A DNA stretch of 64,000 bases from Mesorhizobium sp. J428 (GCF_024699925.1 NZ_JAJOMX010000001.1:3386001-3450000), one strand, 5' to 3'. Shown: positions 39,097-49,507, counted from the stretch's first letter. Numbers and translations: made by a program. Notes: a model not told the origin generated them from the sequence alone.

Positions 39097-39260
39097 CCCT
39101 CACCCGGCCTCCGCTTCGCTCGGCCACCCTCTCCCCCCGAGGGGAGAGGAGTTGATCCGACGTTCGCAGCCAATCCCCATTCCAGATGGCGGACAGGCTG
39201 ACCAACCTCCTCTCCCCACGGGGGAGAGGGTGGCCGAGCGAAGCGGAGGCCGGGTGAGGG
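39097..39260. repeat. Paired-palindrome intergenic element, type A
   Basis: Left arm 39097-39151 (CCCTCACCCGGCCTCCGCTT and onward) is the near-perfect reverse complement of the right arm 39207-39260. Each arm also folds on itself (CTCTCCCC/GGGGAGAG). The whole makes a long cruciform within the gap between smoE and smoF, so smoE may be separated from the permease message or protected by it. It is a member of a mosaic palindromic class rather than an insertion sequence; no ORF or target duplication was seen. Confidence 0.75.
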
Positions 39261-39349
39261 CCGGAACGCTACGTCCTCAGATGGTCTGCTGGCTCGGAAA
39301 AGGTGGCCGCCCGGACGGGGTCCGGACGGCCGAGGCACCGGGAGGTTGC

Positions 39350-40661
39350 CTATTGGATGTAGCCGCCTTCCTTCATCGCGGCGGTGGCGGCGTCCTGCGC
39401 CTGCTTCAGCGCATCGTCGACCGACATCTGGCCGGCAAGTGCCGCCGAGAAGAGCTGGCCGACGGTGGTGCCGAGACCTTGGAACTCGGGGATCGCGACG
39501 AACTGCACGCCGACATAGGGAACCGGCTTCACCGTCGGCTTAGTCGGGTCGGCCGCATTGATCGAGTCAAGCGTCATCTTCGCGAAGGGGGCGGCCTTCT
39601 GGTATTCCGGGTTCGCATAGAGCGAGGTGCGGGTGCCCGGAGGCACGTTGGCCCAACCTTCCTTGGAGGCGACGAGGTCGAGATAGGACTTGCCGGTCGC
39701 CCAGGCGATGAACTTCTGCGCGGCCTCCGCCTTCTGCGTGCCGGCGGGGTACTGCGAGGTTCCACGCCCACAGCCAGTTGCCGCGCTTGCCGAGGCCGTT
39801 GTCGGGGGCGAGCGCATAGCCGACCTTGTCGGCGACGGTGGAGTCCTTCGGGTTGGACACGAAGGAGGCGGCGACCGTGGCGTCGATCCACATGCCGCAC
39901 TTTCCCTGCTGGAACAGCGCCAGGTTCTCGTTGAACCCGTTGGAGGACGCGCCCTGCGGGCCGGCATCGGTCATCAGCTTCACATAGGTGTCGAGCGTGT
40001 TCTTCCATTCGGGCTGGTCGAACTGCGGCTTCCACTCCTCGTCGAACCAGCGTGCGCCGAAGGAATTAGACATGGCGGTCAGGAAGGCCATGTTCTCGCC
40101 CCAGCCGGCCTTGCCGCGCAGGCAGATGCCGTTGATGCCGGCGGCGCGATCGGTCATCTTGCGGGCGGCCTCGCCGATGAACTCCCAGGTGGGCGCGTCG
40201 GGCATCTTGAGTCCGGCTTTCTCCATCAGGTCGGTGCGATACATCACCATCGAGCTTTCGCCGTAGAACGGCGCGGCGTAGAGCTTGCCGTCGGCCGAGA
40301 TACCGCCGCGGATGGCGGGCAGAAGGTCGTCGACGTCGTAGTCGGCGCCGAGATTGTCGAGCGGCAGGAGCCAGTTCTGCTTCGCCCAGATCGGAACCTC
40401 GTAGGTGCCGATGGTCATCACGTCGTACTGGCCGCCCTTGGTGGCGATGTCGGTCGTGACGCGCTCGCGCAGCACGTTCTCCTCGAGCGTCACCCAGTTG
40501 AGCTGGATGTCCGGATTCTTCGAGGTGAAGTCGTCCGTCAGCTTCTGCATGCGGATCATGTCGCCATTGTTGACCGTGGCGATGGTGAGCGTCTCCGCCT
40601 GGGCCGACCAGGCAAGGGCAAGCGTGGAACACGCGCCCAGGATGAGCGTCCTGAATGTCAT
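39350..40661 (-). CDS. smoE: Polyol ABC transporter substrate-binding protein (frameshifted)
   Basis: About 436 aa after one correction. A signal peptide (MTFRTLILGACSTLALAWSAQA) precedes a family 1 (MalE-like) binding fold: DDFTSKNPDIQLNWVTLEEN, PFYGESSMVMYRTDLMEKAG and GKCGMWIDATVAASF. The frame is lost after NLAVP: an extra C (a CCCC run, plus-strand G4 at 39746-39749) must be dropped to continue as AGTQKAEAAQKFIAWATGKSY to EGGYIQ. An imperfect palindrome lies 25-57 bp upstream of the start and may be the operator. Confidence 0.9.
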
Positions 40662-40685
40662 CGATTTCCTCCCAAACAGCCTTAT

Positions 40686-40718
40686 TGAGCAAATGCCTTG
40701 GCTTTGGGCAATTACTCA
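40686..40718. promoter_or_regulatory. smoE: Imperfect palindrome upstream of smoE (candidate operator)
   Basis: TGAGCAAATGCC (40686-40697) and GGCAATTACTCA (40707-40718) are inverted repeats matching at 10 of 12 positions across a 9-nt spacer. It lies 25 bp upstream of the smoE ATG, placed to block or recruit polymerase. A SorC/DeoR-type regulator gene lies about 1.4 kb away. Confidence 0.5.
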
Positions 40719-40776
40719 CACTCTCTGATTTAGGTCAAGACGGATTCGTTGCTGCGGCGCAGCACGCGGGCGCGCG

Positions 40777-41673
40777 TCAGGGAGTGGAGCGGGCGAGCTC
40801 GCCAAGCAGCCATTCGCGAAAGGCGCGAATCTTCGGCACGTTGCGACGGGCCGACTGATGGACCAGCCAGTAGGAATGGTTGTCATGGCCGAGGATGTCG
40901 AAAGGCTGGATCAGGCTTCCGGCCGCAAGTTCCTGGGTGAACATCGCCGGAGTGAGAATGCCGACCCCGAGACCCGCGACGACGGCACGGCCTTCATAGC
41001 TCTGCGAGCCGAACTGGCTTCGCGGACGCGTCGCAAGCGCGGAGGCCGCGTCTACCCCGGCGAGGCCAAACCAGGTCGCCCACCAAGGGTCGCCCGCATC
41101 GACGATGGGAAGCCTGAGCAGGTCGGCGGGTTCGTGCACGCCGCCGATGCTGGCGGCAAGCGCGGGGCTGAGCATCGGGGTGAAGGTTTCACGAAACAGG
41201 AAATGCGAATCCAGTCCGGCCCACTGTCCGATCGAACTCGAGCGTATGGCGACGTCGATGTTGTCGCGCGCCAGGTCGGCAAGAAGGTCCGATGTCTCGA
41301 TCCGTACCGCGATCCTCGGATTGTCCATCTGGAAGGCGCCGAGATGCAGCGCCAGCCAGTTCGCGGCGAAGGTGGGGATCGTGCTGATCGAGAGCGTGCC
41401 CTGGCCGGTCCGCGCGGTCTCGTAGGCCTCCGCGATCTTCCTGAAGGCGTCCGTCGACGCGATCGCCAAGGCCTGCCCCGTCTCGGTCAGCAGCACCTGC
41501 CTCGGCCTGCGTACGAACAGCGCGGAGCCGACCCGCTCTTCCAGGACCTTGATCTGGTAGCTCACGGCCGCCTGGGTCATGGCGAGTTCTTCGGCTGCGC
41601 GGGTAAAGCTCAGATGCCGGGCCGCCGCCTCGAAGGCGCGAAGTGCTGACAGAGGGGGAAGACGGCTCGACAT
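40777..41673 (-). CDS. LysR-family transcriptional regulator (GcvA-like)
   Basis: 298 aa. The winged HTH at the N-terminus reads MSSRLPPLSALRAFEAAARHLSFTRAAEELAMTQAAVSYQIKVLEERVGSALFVR. The effector domain follows (STIPTFAANWLALHLGAF). The PPLSALRAFEAAARH start is that of the GcvA group. Start 41673 was chosen there; the longer open frame upstream has no family match. It is divergent from the DUF1127 gene with 100 bp between, which likely holds both promoters. Confidence 0.88.
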   Translation of the reverse strand: MSSRLPPLSALRAFEAAARHLSFTRAAEELAMTQAAVSYQIKVLEERVGSALFVRRPRQVLLTETGQALAIASTDAFRKIAEAYETARTGQGTLSISTIPTFAANWLALHLGAFQMDNPRIAVRIETSDLLADLARDNIDVAIRSSSIGQWAGLDSHFLFRETFTPMLSPALAASIGGVHEPADLLRLPIVDAGDPWWATWFGLAGVDAASALATRPRSQFGSQSYEGRAVVAGLGVGILTPAMFTQELAAGSLIQPFDILGHDNHSYWLVHQSARRNVPKIRAFREWLLGELARSTP

Positions 41674-41773
41674 GCATAAGGCCTGTTGATCTATAGCGCG
41701 CCACGTTCGATTGGTCGGCAAGGCGCTGATGGCCCATATCGACGACATCGGATTCTGCCGGAAGGAGGTTTCC

Positions 41774-42028
41774 ATGTCGATCGCAATCATTCGTTCGATC
41801 CTTGCCAACATGCGCCGCGCAACACGGGTTCTGATCCGAGAACACGCCAGAAAGCGCAGGAATGCCATGGCTGTGCAGCATCTCGCGGCACTGCCGGCCT
41901 ATTTGCGGCAGGACGTCGGTCTCCGGGAAGATGTCGACATCGTCGACTTGGTCGAACACGGCATCAGGCAGCGCGCGGCCGACGAGGGCACGCGCCGCGC
42001 CCTCGCCATCCTGCCGCATGCGATATAA
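41774..42028 (+). CDS. DUF1127 domain small protein
   Basis: 84-aa basic protein with a C-terminal DUF1127 motif (HLAALPAYLRQDVGL-R-DVD). GAAGGAGG stands at 41761-41768, 6 bp before ATG 41774. DUF1127 proteins in other alphaproteobacteria are linked to RNA turnover and phosphate or carbon control, though the role here is not visible. It is divergent from the LysR gene and convergent with the SorC gene, 6 bp apart. Confidence 0.82.
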   Translation: MSIAIIRSILANMRRATRVLIREHARKRRNAMAVQHLAALPAYLRQDVGLREDVDIVDLVEHGIRQRAADEGTRRALAILPHAI

Positions 42029-42034
42029 GCTTGG

Positions 42035-42982
42035 CTATGGCAGCTGCAGGAGAGCCTCAGCCGTTGCCTCGTCGGTGATCAGCCCATTGACGAGCCGGCC
42101 GCGAATGGCGGCGGAAATGGCAGGGAGTTTGGCCTTGCCCATCGCCGCCGCGATGACGAGCGAGCGGGAGCGGTCCGGGATCGGGGCGGACGCGACTCGG
42201 TCGTTGGTCATGCCGTCGATGAAGGCGCCGTCCTGGTCGAACGCCCAGCCGACGATCTCGCCGACCGCGCCGGCCTTGCGCAGGGCCAGCAGCTCGGCTT
42301 CCGACACGAAACCGTCGAGAACGAGCGGGGCCGTGGGGCCGAGTTCGCCGATGCCGACGAAGGTGACGTCCGCGCGGGCGGCGAGTTCGAGGGTAGGGCG
42401 GATCATCGCCTGTGCATGCAGCATGTCGCGCTCGGCCTTCGACGAGGCGATGACCGGCAGCGGCATGGGGAAAGACCGCGACTTCACCGTGTCGGCCATC
42501 GTAAAGACAACGTTGTAGTAGGCTGCGGACCCGTCCGGGCCGATATTGCCCGTCAGCGACACCACCTTGTGCTGCGGCCCGTCGATCGAAGGAAGCTGTT
42601 CGACCGCAGCCTTCAGCGTGCGCCCCGTGCCCATGGCGAGCACGATCGGCTCGTTCCTGCCGAGCCAGCGCTCGATTTCGGCCGCGACCGCCTGGGCGAC
42701 GCCGAGCGTGTTGGACGCGGAGCCGGGATCGCTCGGCACCACCTCGCAATAGGACAGGCCGAATCGCTCGGTCAGGTCCTTGGCCAGTGAGAGGCACTGC
42801 GCGATCGGATGGTCGATGCGCACCTTGACCAACCCTTCCGCCACGGCAAGCGACACGAGCCGCTGCGCCGACTGGCGCGAGACGCCGAGCTTGGCGGCGA
42901 TCTGGTCCTGCGTATTGCCGGCGACGTAGTAGAGCCAGCCGGCGCGGGCCGCGTCGTCGAGCTTGGGATTGATCGTCGCCAT
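42035..42982 (-). CDS. SorC-family sugar-responsive transcriptional regulator
   Basis: 315-aa regulator with an N-terminal HTH (GWLYYVAGNTQDQIAAKLGVSRQSAQRLVSLAVAEGLVKVRI) and a SorC-type sugar-phosphate-binding domain with the glycine-rich LAMGTGRTLKAAVEQLP and VSLTGNIGPDGSAAYYNVVF. It probably senses a polyol-derived sugar or sugar phosphate and controls the smo operon, as SmoC does in related bacteria. The start is MATINPKLDD (42982). It is divergent from the ABC importer at 43173. Confidence 0.88.
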   Translation of the reverse strand: MATINPKLDDAARAGWLYYVAGNTQDQIAAKLGVSRQSAQRLVSLAVAEGLVKVRIDHPIAQCLSLAKDLTERFGLSYCEVVPSDPGSASNTLGVAQAVAAEIERWLGRNEPIVLAMGTGRTLKAAVEQLPSIDGPQHKVVSLTGNIGPDGSAAYYNVVFTMADTVKSRSFPMPLPVIASSKAERDMLHAQAMIRPTLELAARADVTFVGIGELGPTAPLVLDGFVSEAELLALRKAGAVGEIVGWAFDQDGAFIDGMTNDRVASAPIPDRSRSLVIAAAMGKAKLPAISAAIRGRLVNGLITDEATAEALLQLP

Positions 42983-43172
42983 GAGCCGGCTTTCCGGGAA
43001 AACAAGGTCGCGCCTTGATAAGACCTTTCCGCCGCGGCGGGCAACTGCTGCCGTTTCGTCCACCGCTTGCCGTTTCTTTGGGCTTGCGGGCGTATGGCTT
43101 CAAAAATAAGCTTGAATGGACAAACCGCCACGCCGGCAAGAGACGGCGGGGGCATATTGACAGGGGCACCTC

Positions 43173-44195
43173 ATGAACATCTTCCGCACTGCGATTCTGG
43201 CAGCGGCATCGACACTCGCGCTCTCGGTGGCATCCGCCGAGGCCAAGACGTTGACGATCTCGTGGTGGGGCTTCAACGGCGAGAAGCTCGACCAGTTCAT
43301 CGTCAAGCCGTTCCAGGAGAAGTGCGGCTGCGAGCTGGTGTTCGAGACCGGCAACAATGCCGACCGCCTCAACAAGATCAAGCAGCGCGGCGGTGCGGGC
43401 GTCGACGTCGCCTATTTCACCGATTCCTATTCGCAGATCGGCATCGAGGAAGGCCTGTTCCAGAAGGTCGACCCTGCGAAGATCCCCAACCTGGCCGGCC
43501 TCTACGACCTTGCCAAGGATCCGCAGGGCGGCTACGGCCCGGCCTACACGATCGGCCGCGTCGGCATCATGTACGACGAGGCGAAGGTGAAGCCGATCAC
43601 CTCCTGGGCGGACCTGTGGCGCGAGGACCTCAAGGCCTCGCTGTCGCTGCCGGGCATCACCACGACCGCCGGCCCGATGGTCGTGCTCCTCGCCGGCGAC
43701 AAGGCCGGCACCGATGCCTTCACCAATGCCGATCCGGCCTTCGCCGAGATCGAGAAGATCAAGCCGAACGTGGTCAAGAACTACAACACGGGCTCCGAGC
43801 TGGTGAACCTGTTCTCGACCGGCGAGGTCACCGCCTCGCTGGCGCAGGACTTCGTGCTCGGCCAGCTCAAGAAGGCGGTCCCGACCATCAAGTGGGCCGA
43901 CCTGCCGGACGCGATCGCGACGCTGAACACGGTCAACATTCCGAAGGGCGCGGCCGAGCCGGAGCTGGCGCACGAGTTCATCAACTTCATCCTAGACCCG
44001 AAGTTGCAACAGACGCTGGCCGAGAACGGCGTCGATGCGCCGGTCGCGACCGCAGTGACGCTGACGCCGGAACAGGCGGTGCAGTGGACCTACGGCGCCG
44101 ACATGATCAAGAACCTGAAGCGGATCGACTATTCCAAGCTCAATGCCGCCAAGGGCGGCTGGATCGAGCGCTGGAACGAGATTTTCGGTGGGTGA
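43173..44195 (+). CDS. ABC transporter substrate-binding protein, PotD/Fbp-like
   Basis: 340 aa. A signal peptide (MNIFRTAILAAASTLALSVASAEA) leads to a binding fold starting KTLTISWWGFNGEKLDQFIVKPFQEKCGCELVFETGNNADRLNKI, with two near-adjacent Cys (CGC). The AYTIGRVGIMYDEAKV and ITSWADLWRED text is characteristic of the polyamine/iron/thiamine-like cluster of extracellular binding proteins. It is the first gene of an importer whose downstream genes are nucleoside- and peptide-active, which may hint at the ligand. Confidence 0.88.
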   Translation: MNIFRTAILAAASTLALSVASAEAKTLTISWWGFNGEKLDQFIVKPFQEKCGCELVFETGNNADRLNKIKQRGGAGVDVAYFTDSYSQIGIEEGLFQKVDPAKIPNLAGLYDLAKDPQGGYGPAYTIGRVGIMYDEAKVKPITSWADLWREDLKASLSLPGITTTAGPMVVLLAGDKAGTDAFTNADPAFAEIEKIKPNVVKNYNTGSELVNLFSTGEVTASLAQDFVLGQLKKAVPTIKWADLPDAIATLNTVNIPKGAAEPELAHEFINFILDPKLQQTLAENGVDAPVATAVTLTPEQAVQWTYGADMIKNLKRIDYSKLNAAKGGWIERWNEIFGG

Positions 44196-44217
44196 GCGAC
44201 CGGTTCGCGAAGCGAAT

Positions 44218-44240
44218 TCATCGTGCCGGTGGCACGATGA
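44218..44240 (+). other. Intercistronic hairpin between binding protein and permease
   Basis: TCATCGTGCC-GGT-GGCACGATGA is a perfect 10-bp stem 22 bp after the binding-protein stop. No T-run follows. Such hairpins in ABC operons commonly stabilise the upstream binding-protein mRNA and raise its dosage over the permeases. Confidence 0.55.
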
Positions 44241-44358
44241 AAGGTCGCGAACGCCGGGGAGCTACCGCAGGCAGCCGGCCCACGGCCGGGCGGCCGGTTT
44301 GCGTCCGACGTTATAGTCCCGTGATTGGCCTCCCACTCCTCCCGCCGGCGGCAATGCC

Positions 44359-45186
44359 ATGCTGAAACGCTACATCGGCTGGTGGCTCGCGCTGCCGGCG
44401 ACGCTGCTCGTCGCGCTGTTCCTCATCCTGCCCGTCGCCGGCACCATCGGCTCGACCTTCGGAGAGGGGGCCGGCCCCTTTGCGCCTTACATCAACTTCT
44501 TCTCCAGCGGCTTCCGACGTCGCGTGCTCTGGCGGACGCTGGAAATCTCGCTCGCAACGACGGCCATCTCGCTGCTGCTCGGCTTCCTGACGGCCTATGT
44601 CGTCTCGCGCGTGCCGCGCAACTTGAAGAGCGTGCTGATCATCGCCGCCGTGTTCCCGCTGCTCACCGGCGTTGTGGTCCGTTCCTTCGCCTGGCTGATC
44701 ATCCTCGGCAAGAACGGCATCCTCAACACGACGCTGATGGGGCTCGGCATTACGTCCGAGCCTTTCGCCATGCTCTACACGCAAGGTTCGGTCATCGTGG
44801 CGATGGTCTATCTGTTCACGCCGCTGATGATCCTGACGCTCGTCGGCGTGCTGGAGAACATCCCGGACGACCTGATCCAGGCGTCGTCGTCGCTGGGTGC
44901 GAGCCCGGGCGCCACGTTCCGGCAGGTCGTCTTCCCGCTCGCCGTGCCCGGCCTGATCGTCGGCGCGGTGCTGGTCTTCACCGGATCGTTCACCTCCTAC
45001 GCGACGCCGCAGCTTCTCGGCGGGGAGAAGCAGATGGTGATGGGCACGCTGATGTACCAGCAGGCAATGGTGAACTTCGACTGGATCAGCGCCTCGACGA
45101 TCGCGACGATCATGGTCGTGATCACCATCGCGATCGTGCTCCTGATGACCCGCGTCGCGAAGCGCCTCAACCCGATGGCGACATGA
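44359..45186 (+). CDS. ABC transporter permease, PotB/CysT type
   Basis: 275 aa with six membrane helices and the EAA loop QASSSLGASPGATFRQVVFPLAVPG. Its stop overlaps the start of the second permease (ATGA), indicating coupled translation. Together with the second permease it forms the heterodimeric channel of the importer at 43173-47041. Confidence 0.9.
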   Translation: MLKRYIGWWLALPATLLVALFLILPVAGTIGSTFGEGAGPFAPYINFFSSGFRRRVLWRTLEISLATTAISLLLGFLTAYVVSRVPRNLKSVLIIAAVFPLLTGVVVRSFAWLIILGKNGILNTTLMGLGITSEPFAMLYTQGSVIVAMVYLFTPLMILTLVGVLENIPDDLIQASSSLGASPGATFRQVVFPLAVPGLIVGAVLVFTGSFTSYATPQLLGGEKQMVMGTLMYQQAMVNFDWISASTIATIMVVITIAIVLLMTRVAKRLNPMAT

Positions 45187-45974
45187 TGGCGACCAAGATT
45201 CCCCTTCCGCTGATCCTTTTGACGATCGCCGTCTACATCTTCCTGGTCGGCCCGCTGATCATCGTCCTCGGCGCGGCCGTGTCGGACACATCCTATCTCA
45301 CCTTCCCGCCGCAGGGACTGACGCTGCGCTGGTTCGAGCGCATCTTCGAGATCGGCGCTTTCCGGCGCACCATTGTCACCAGCATGCAACTCGCCGTCCT
45401 CGCGACTGCGCTCGCGCTGATCCTCGGCATCCCCGCTGCCTACGCGCTCAATCGCTACCGCATACAGCTGCCGGCCTGGCTGTCGACCGTCTTCGTGCTG
45501 CCGATCCTCGTACCGGAGATCGTGCTGGGCTTCTCGCTGCTGAAATCGGTGGCGGTCGGCGCATCGCTGCCGATCTTCCCGACGCTCCTCATCGGCCACA
45601 CGCTACTGGTGCTGCCCTATGCTGTGCGGGTGATCTCGGCGAGCCTTGCCTCGTTCGACTTCTCGATCGAGGAAGCGGCGATCTCGCTCGGCAGCCCGCC
45701 GGCCAAGACCTTCTTCACCATCGTGCTGCCCAACGTCCGCTCGGGCGTGATCGCGGCCTTCATCCTCGCCTTCATTACCTCGATCAACGACGTGTCGACC
45801 TCGCTGTTCCTGACCGGCCCCGGCATATCCACCCTGCCGATCCAGATCCTCGCCCATGTCGAGCAGTTCTTCGATCCCGTGATCGCCTCCGTCTCTGTGC
45901 TGCTGATGCTTCTCACCGTGCTCGTCATGGCGATCGTGGAGCGGACGCTCGGCCTGACCTTCCTGACGAAGTGA
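45183..45974 (+). CDS. ABC transporter permease, PotC/CysW type
   Basis: 263 aa with six membrane helices; the EAA loop reads EEAAISLGSPPAKTFFTIVLPNVRSG. It begins at ATG 45183, overlapping the upstream stop; ATG 45186 is an alternative. The ATPase gene follows 4 bp after its stop. Confidence 0.9.
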   Translation: MMATKIPLPLILLTIAVYIFLVGPLIIVLGAAVSDTSYLTFPPQGLTLRWFERIFEIGAFRRTIVTSMQLAVLATALALILGIPAAYALNRYRIQLPAWLSTVFVLPILVPEIVLGFSLLKSVAVGASLPIFPTLLIGHTLLVLPYAVRVISASLASFDFSIEEAAISLGSPPAKTFFTIVLPNVRSGVIAAFILAFITSINDVSTSLFLTGPGISTLPIQILAHVEQFFDPVIASVSVLLMLLTVLVMAIVERTLGLTFLTK

Positions 45975-45978
45975 CCTC

Positions 45979-47041
<1,063 letters not shown>

Positions 47042-47060
47042 GGTGGACTTGGCCGGAAAC

Positions 47061-47217
47061 ACCCCTCTCTGGCCTGCCGGCCATCTCCCCCTCAAGGGAG
47101 GAGATTGGCAGCTCCGGCGATCCCGCTCTTTCTGCGAGGCTGGCGATTGGCGAAAGCCTTCGCGACAGCCGATCTCCCCCTTGAGGGGGAGATGGCCGGC
47201 AGGCCAGAGGGGGGGTC
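47061..47217. repeat. Paired-palindrome intergenic element, type B
   Basis: Left arm 47061-47108 (CCTCTCTGGCCTGCCGGCCA, then TCTCCCCCTCAAGGG) and right arm 47171-47216 (GATCTCCCCCTTGAGGGGGA, then GATGGCCGGCAGGCCAGAGG) are inverted copies. The CTCCCCCTTGAGGGGGAG core is itself self-complementary. It fills the gap between the ATPase and amidohydrolase genes. No coding potential is seen. Confidence 0.75.
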
Positions 47218-47248
47218 TCAAACCCGCGGCTGACGCCGGTCGGTTGCC

Positions 47249-48571
47249 ATGACCCTCCTGCTCACCAACGCCCTCCTCCTCCCCTGCACCGCCGACATGC
47301 CGGTGGTCGAGAACGGCTGGGTGCAGGTCGACGGCGAGACGATCACGGCGACGGGCGCGGGCGTCCCGCCCCACATTCCCGGTGCTGAAACGGTCGATTT
47401 CGGCGGCGACGTGCTGATGCCGGGCATGGTCAATCCGCACTGCCACATGGCGATGACCTTCTTCCGGGGCCTCGGCGAAGATGTCGACGACCGGCTGTTC
47501 CGCTACATGCTGCCGCTGGAGCGCAAGTTCGTCACGCCGCAGGCGGTGCGCGCGGGCAGCGCGCATGCCGCGCTCGAGATGATCATGGGCGGCGTCACCA
47601 CCGTCGCCGACATGTATTACTACGAGACCGAGGTCGCCGCCGTGGTGGACGAGGCCGGCATGCGCGGTGTGCTCGGCCAGACGCTGGCCGACTTCGATCC
47701 GCCCGACCACAAGAGCTTCGACGAAGGCTTTGCGCTGGTCGACAAACTGGTCGAAGCGTATGGCGACCATCCGCGCGTCACGCCCTCGATCGCGCCGCAC
47801 GCGCCCTATTCGACGGGGATCGAGGTGATGCGGCGCGTCGCACGCTTCGCCGAGGACCATCCCGGCGTGCCGGTGCAGATGCATGTCGCGGAGACCGACC
47901 AGGAGGTCGAGTGGGCGCGGACGAATTTTGGCTGCACGCCGGTCGAGACGGTGGAGAAGGCGGGGCTGCTGCGCAAGGGCCTGATCTGCGCCCATTGCAT
48001 GCAGGTTTCGGAGAGCGACATCGACAAGATGGCGCATGCCGGCGTGTGCGTCGCGCACAATGCGCGCTCCAACGGCAAGGCCGGGCGCGGCATCGCACCG
48101 GTCGAGACGATGCGCCGGGCGGGCATTCCGGTCGGGATTGCCACCGACGGCGCGATGAGCGGCAACACGCTCGACCTGTTCGCGCAGTTCGGACCGGTGT
48201 CGATGTTCCAGAAGATCCTCGGCCACAGCCGCAAGCCGATGCAGGCGGTGGAGGTGATCCGCATGGCCACCGCGGAAGGCGCGAAGGTGCTGGGGCTCGA
48301 TGCGACCATCGGCTCGCTGGAGGCCGGCAAGCAGGCCGACCTGATCCGCATCGACCTCTCGGCGCCGCGCTGCCAGCCGATCTACGACATCTATTCGACC
48401 CTGGTCTTCACAGCGATGGCGGGCGATGTGCGCGACACGATGGTGGCCGGAAAATGGCTGATGCGCGAGCGCGAGGTGGTGACTCTGGAGCGCAAGAAGG
48501 TGATGCGCGACGCGCTGCAGGTCGCCTCGACCTTCAAGGCAGAGATGGCACGGATCGACGCGGGGGCGTGA
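47249..48571 (+). CDS. Amidohydrolase, ATZ/TRZ (SsnA/MtaD-like) deaminase family
   Basis: 440-aa metal-dependent deaminase. The metal site is NPHCHMAMTFFRG near residue 65; later ligands lie in VQMHVAETDQEV, LICAHCMQV and IATDGAMSGNTLDLF. Composite-domain beta strands cap both ends. Closest groups are 5-methylthioadenosine/S-adenosylhomocysteine deaminase and SsnA; guanine deaminase is less likely. Proximity to a nucleoside hydrolase suggests deamination of a purine nucleoside or base analogue. Confidence 0.82.
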   Translation: MTLLLTNALLLPCTADMPVVENGWVQVDGETITATGAGVPPHIPGAETVDFGGDVLMPGMVNPHCHMAMTFFRGLGEDVDDRLFRYMLPLERKFVTPQAVRAGSAHAALEMIMGGVTTVADMYYYETEVAAVVDEAGMRGVLGQTLADFDPPDHKSFDEGFALVDKLVEAYGDHPRVTPSIAPHAPYSTGIEVMRRVARFAEDHPGVPVQMHVAETDQEVEWARTNFGCTPVETVEKAGLLRKGLICAHCMQVSESDIDKMAHAGVCVAHNARSNGKAGRGIAPVETMRRAGIPVGIATDGAMSGNTLDLFAQFGPVSMFQKILGHSRKPMQAVEVIRMATAEGAKVLGLDATIGSLEAGKQADLIRIDLSAPRCQPIYDIYSTLVFTAMAGDVRDTMVAGKWLMREREVVTLERKKVMRDALQVASTFKAEMARIDAGA

Positions 48572-48661
48572 GCGTACGCGACCTCGCCCGGGCACGCATG
48601 CATTGCGCCCGGTTCGGCCGATTCTCGCAGGGGATGGACTGCGCGCGACGTTTGGCGCGGT

Positions 48662-49126
48662 CTACGATGTGTCGATTGCCTGCTCCCTCCCAGGGGGGAA
48701 GGCATTGCTGAGGATGTCGCGACCCTCGCGGCTCGTTTGCCGCGCGCGACCGGACGGTCCATTGCCGTGGTCTTCATCGCCGAATGCGGCCTCGTCCAGG
48801 ACCGTCAGGCGACGGATCCGCGCTGCCATGTTCAGGATGATCATCGCAAAGGCACGCAGCGACACGGCGAGGGCAAGCGCGTCGGCGGGATCGGTGCCGT
48901 AGCGGACCATCGGCACGGCCGGCGACCACAGCCTTCCGGGCTCGTTGCATATCCGACCGACGATATAGTCCCTGACCTCCGCATCGGCCACCCACAGATA
49001 GGCCAGTGCGGCCGAGCGAACCGAATAAGACCGGCCGGCCGCCTGTTCGGCGAGATTGGCAAGGGAAAGCAACAGCATGACGATGCGGTCCAGCACGTCC
49101 GTCCCTGTCTTTTCCTTCCAACCCAT
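48662..49126 (-). CDS. Hypothetical protein
   Basis: 154 aa, rich in Ala/Leu/Arg, with predicted amphipathic helices (DRIVMLLLSLANLAEQAAG and AVSLRAFAMIILNMAARIRRL). A start MGWKEKTGTDVLD with AGGAG upstream fits. I recognise no family. It is convergent with the amidohydrolase, 90 bp apart, and its upstream side is the type C repeat region. Coding character looks good on the minus strand (high GC3) but support is only compositional. Confidence 0.55.
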   Translation of the reverse strand: MGWKEKTGTDVLDRIVMLLLSLANLAEQAAGRSYSVRSAALAYLWVADAEVRDYIVGRICNEPGRLWSPAVPMVRYGTDPADALALAVSLRAFAMIILNMAARIRRLTVLDEAAFGDEDHGNGPSGRARQTSREGRDILSNAFPPGREQAIDTS

Positions 49127-49294
49127 CGCCTGCTCCTTTCGACCGGCCATAGTGTGGGGCATCGCGGGAAAGGGTGGATGGAAAAAAGTTCAGCGTGGAG
49201 GAATTGCGAACGAGAACAAGGGATTGCGGGAGAGGGGCGCGGAAATCGATGCACAGTACCTGAAGTTGTGTCTTCGTCTCGCCGGGCTACGAAC

Positions 49295-49507
49295 ACCCCC
49301 TCCACCACGCTTCGCGTGGCCCTCCCAAGCATACGCCCCCTCCACCGCCTTCGGCGGTCCCCCTCCCCCGTAAACGGGGGAGGATCAGGGCGCGGCCGTG
49401 CGGCACCCGATACTCCCCTGCGAAGCGGGGGAGGGGGACCACGCGAAGCGTGGTGGAGGGGGCGTATGCCGCGCGAGGACCACGACAGTGTGGTGGAGGG
49501 GGCGTGT
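49295..49507. repeat. Paired-palindrome intergenic element, type C
   Basis: Within the 470-bp gap before the M20 gene, CCCCCTCCACCACGCTTCGC and GTGGTGGAGGGGGCGTATG recur in opposite orientation, around an inner CCCTCCCCCGTAAACGGGGGAGG hairpin and a CTCCCCTGCGAAGCGGGGGAG hairpin. Short CCCCCTCCACC units occur four times, two in each orientation. The remaining bases of the gap (49127-49294, 49508-49595) show no gene. Confidence 0.75.

Noticed and set aside
49295..49507. CRISPR array
   Set aside because: The repeated CCCCCTCCACC units are short, in both orientations and irregularly spaced; there are no unique spacers of equal length and no cas genes.
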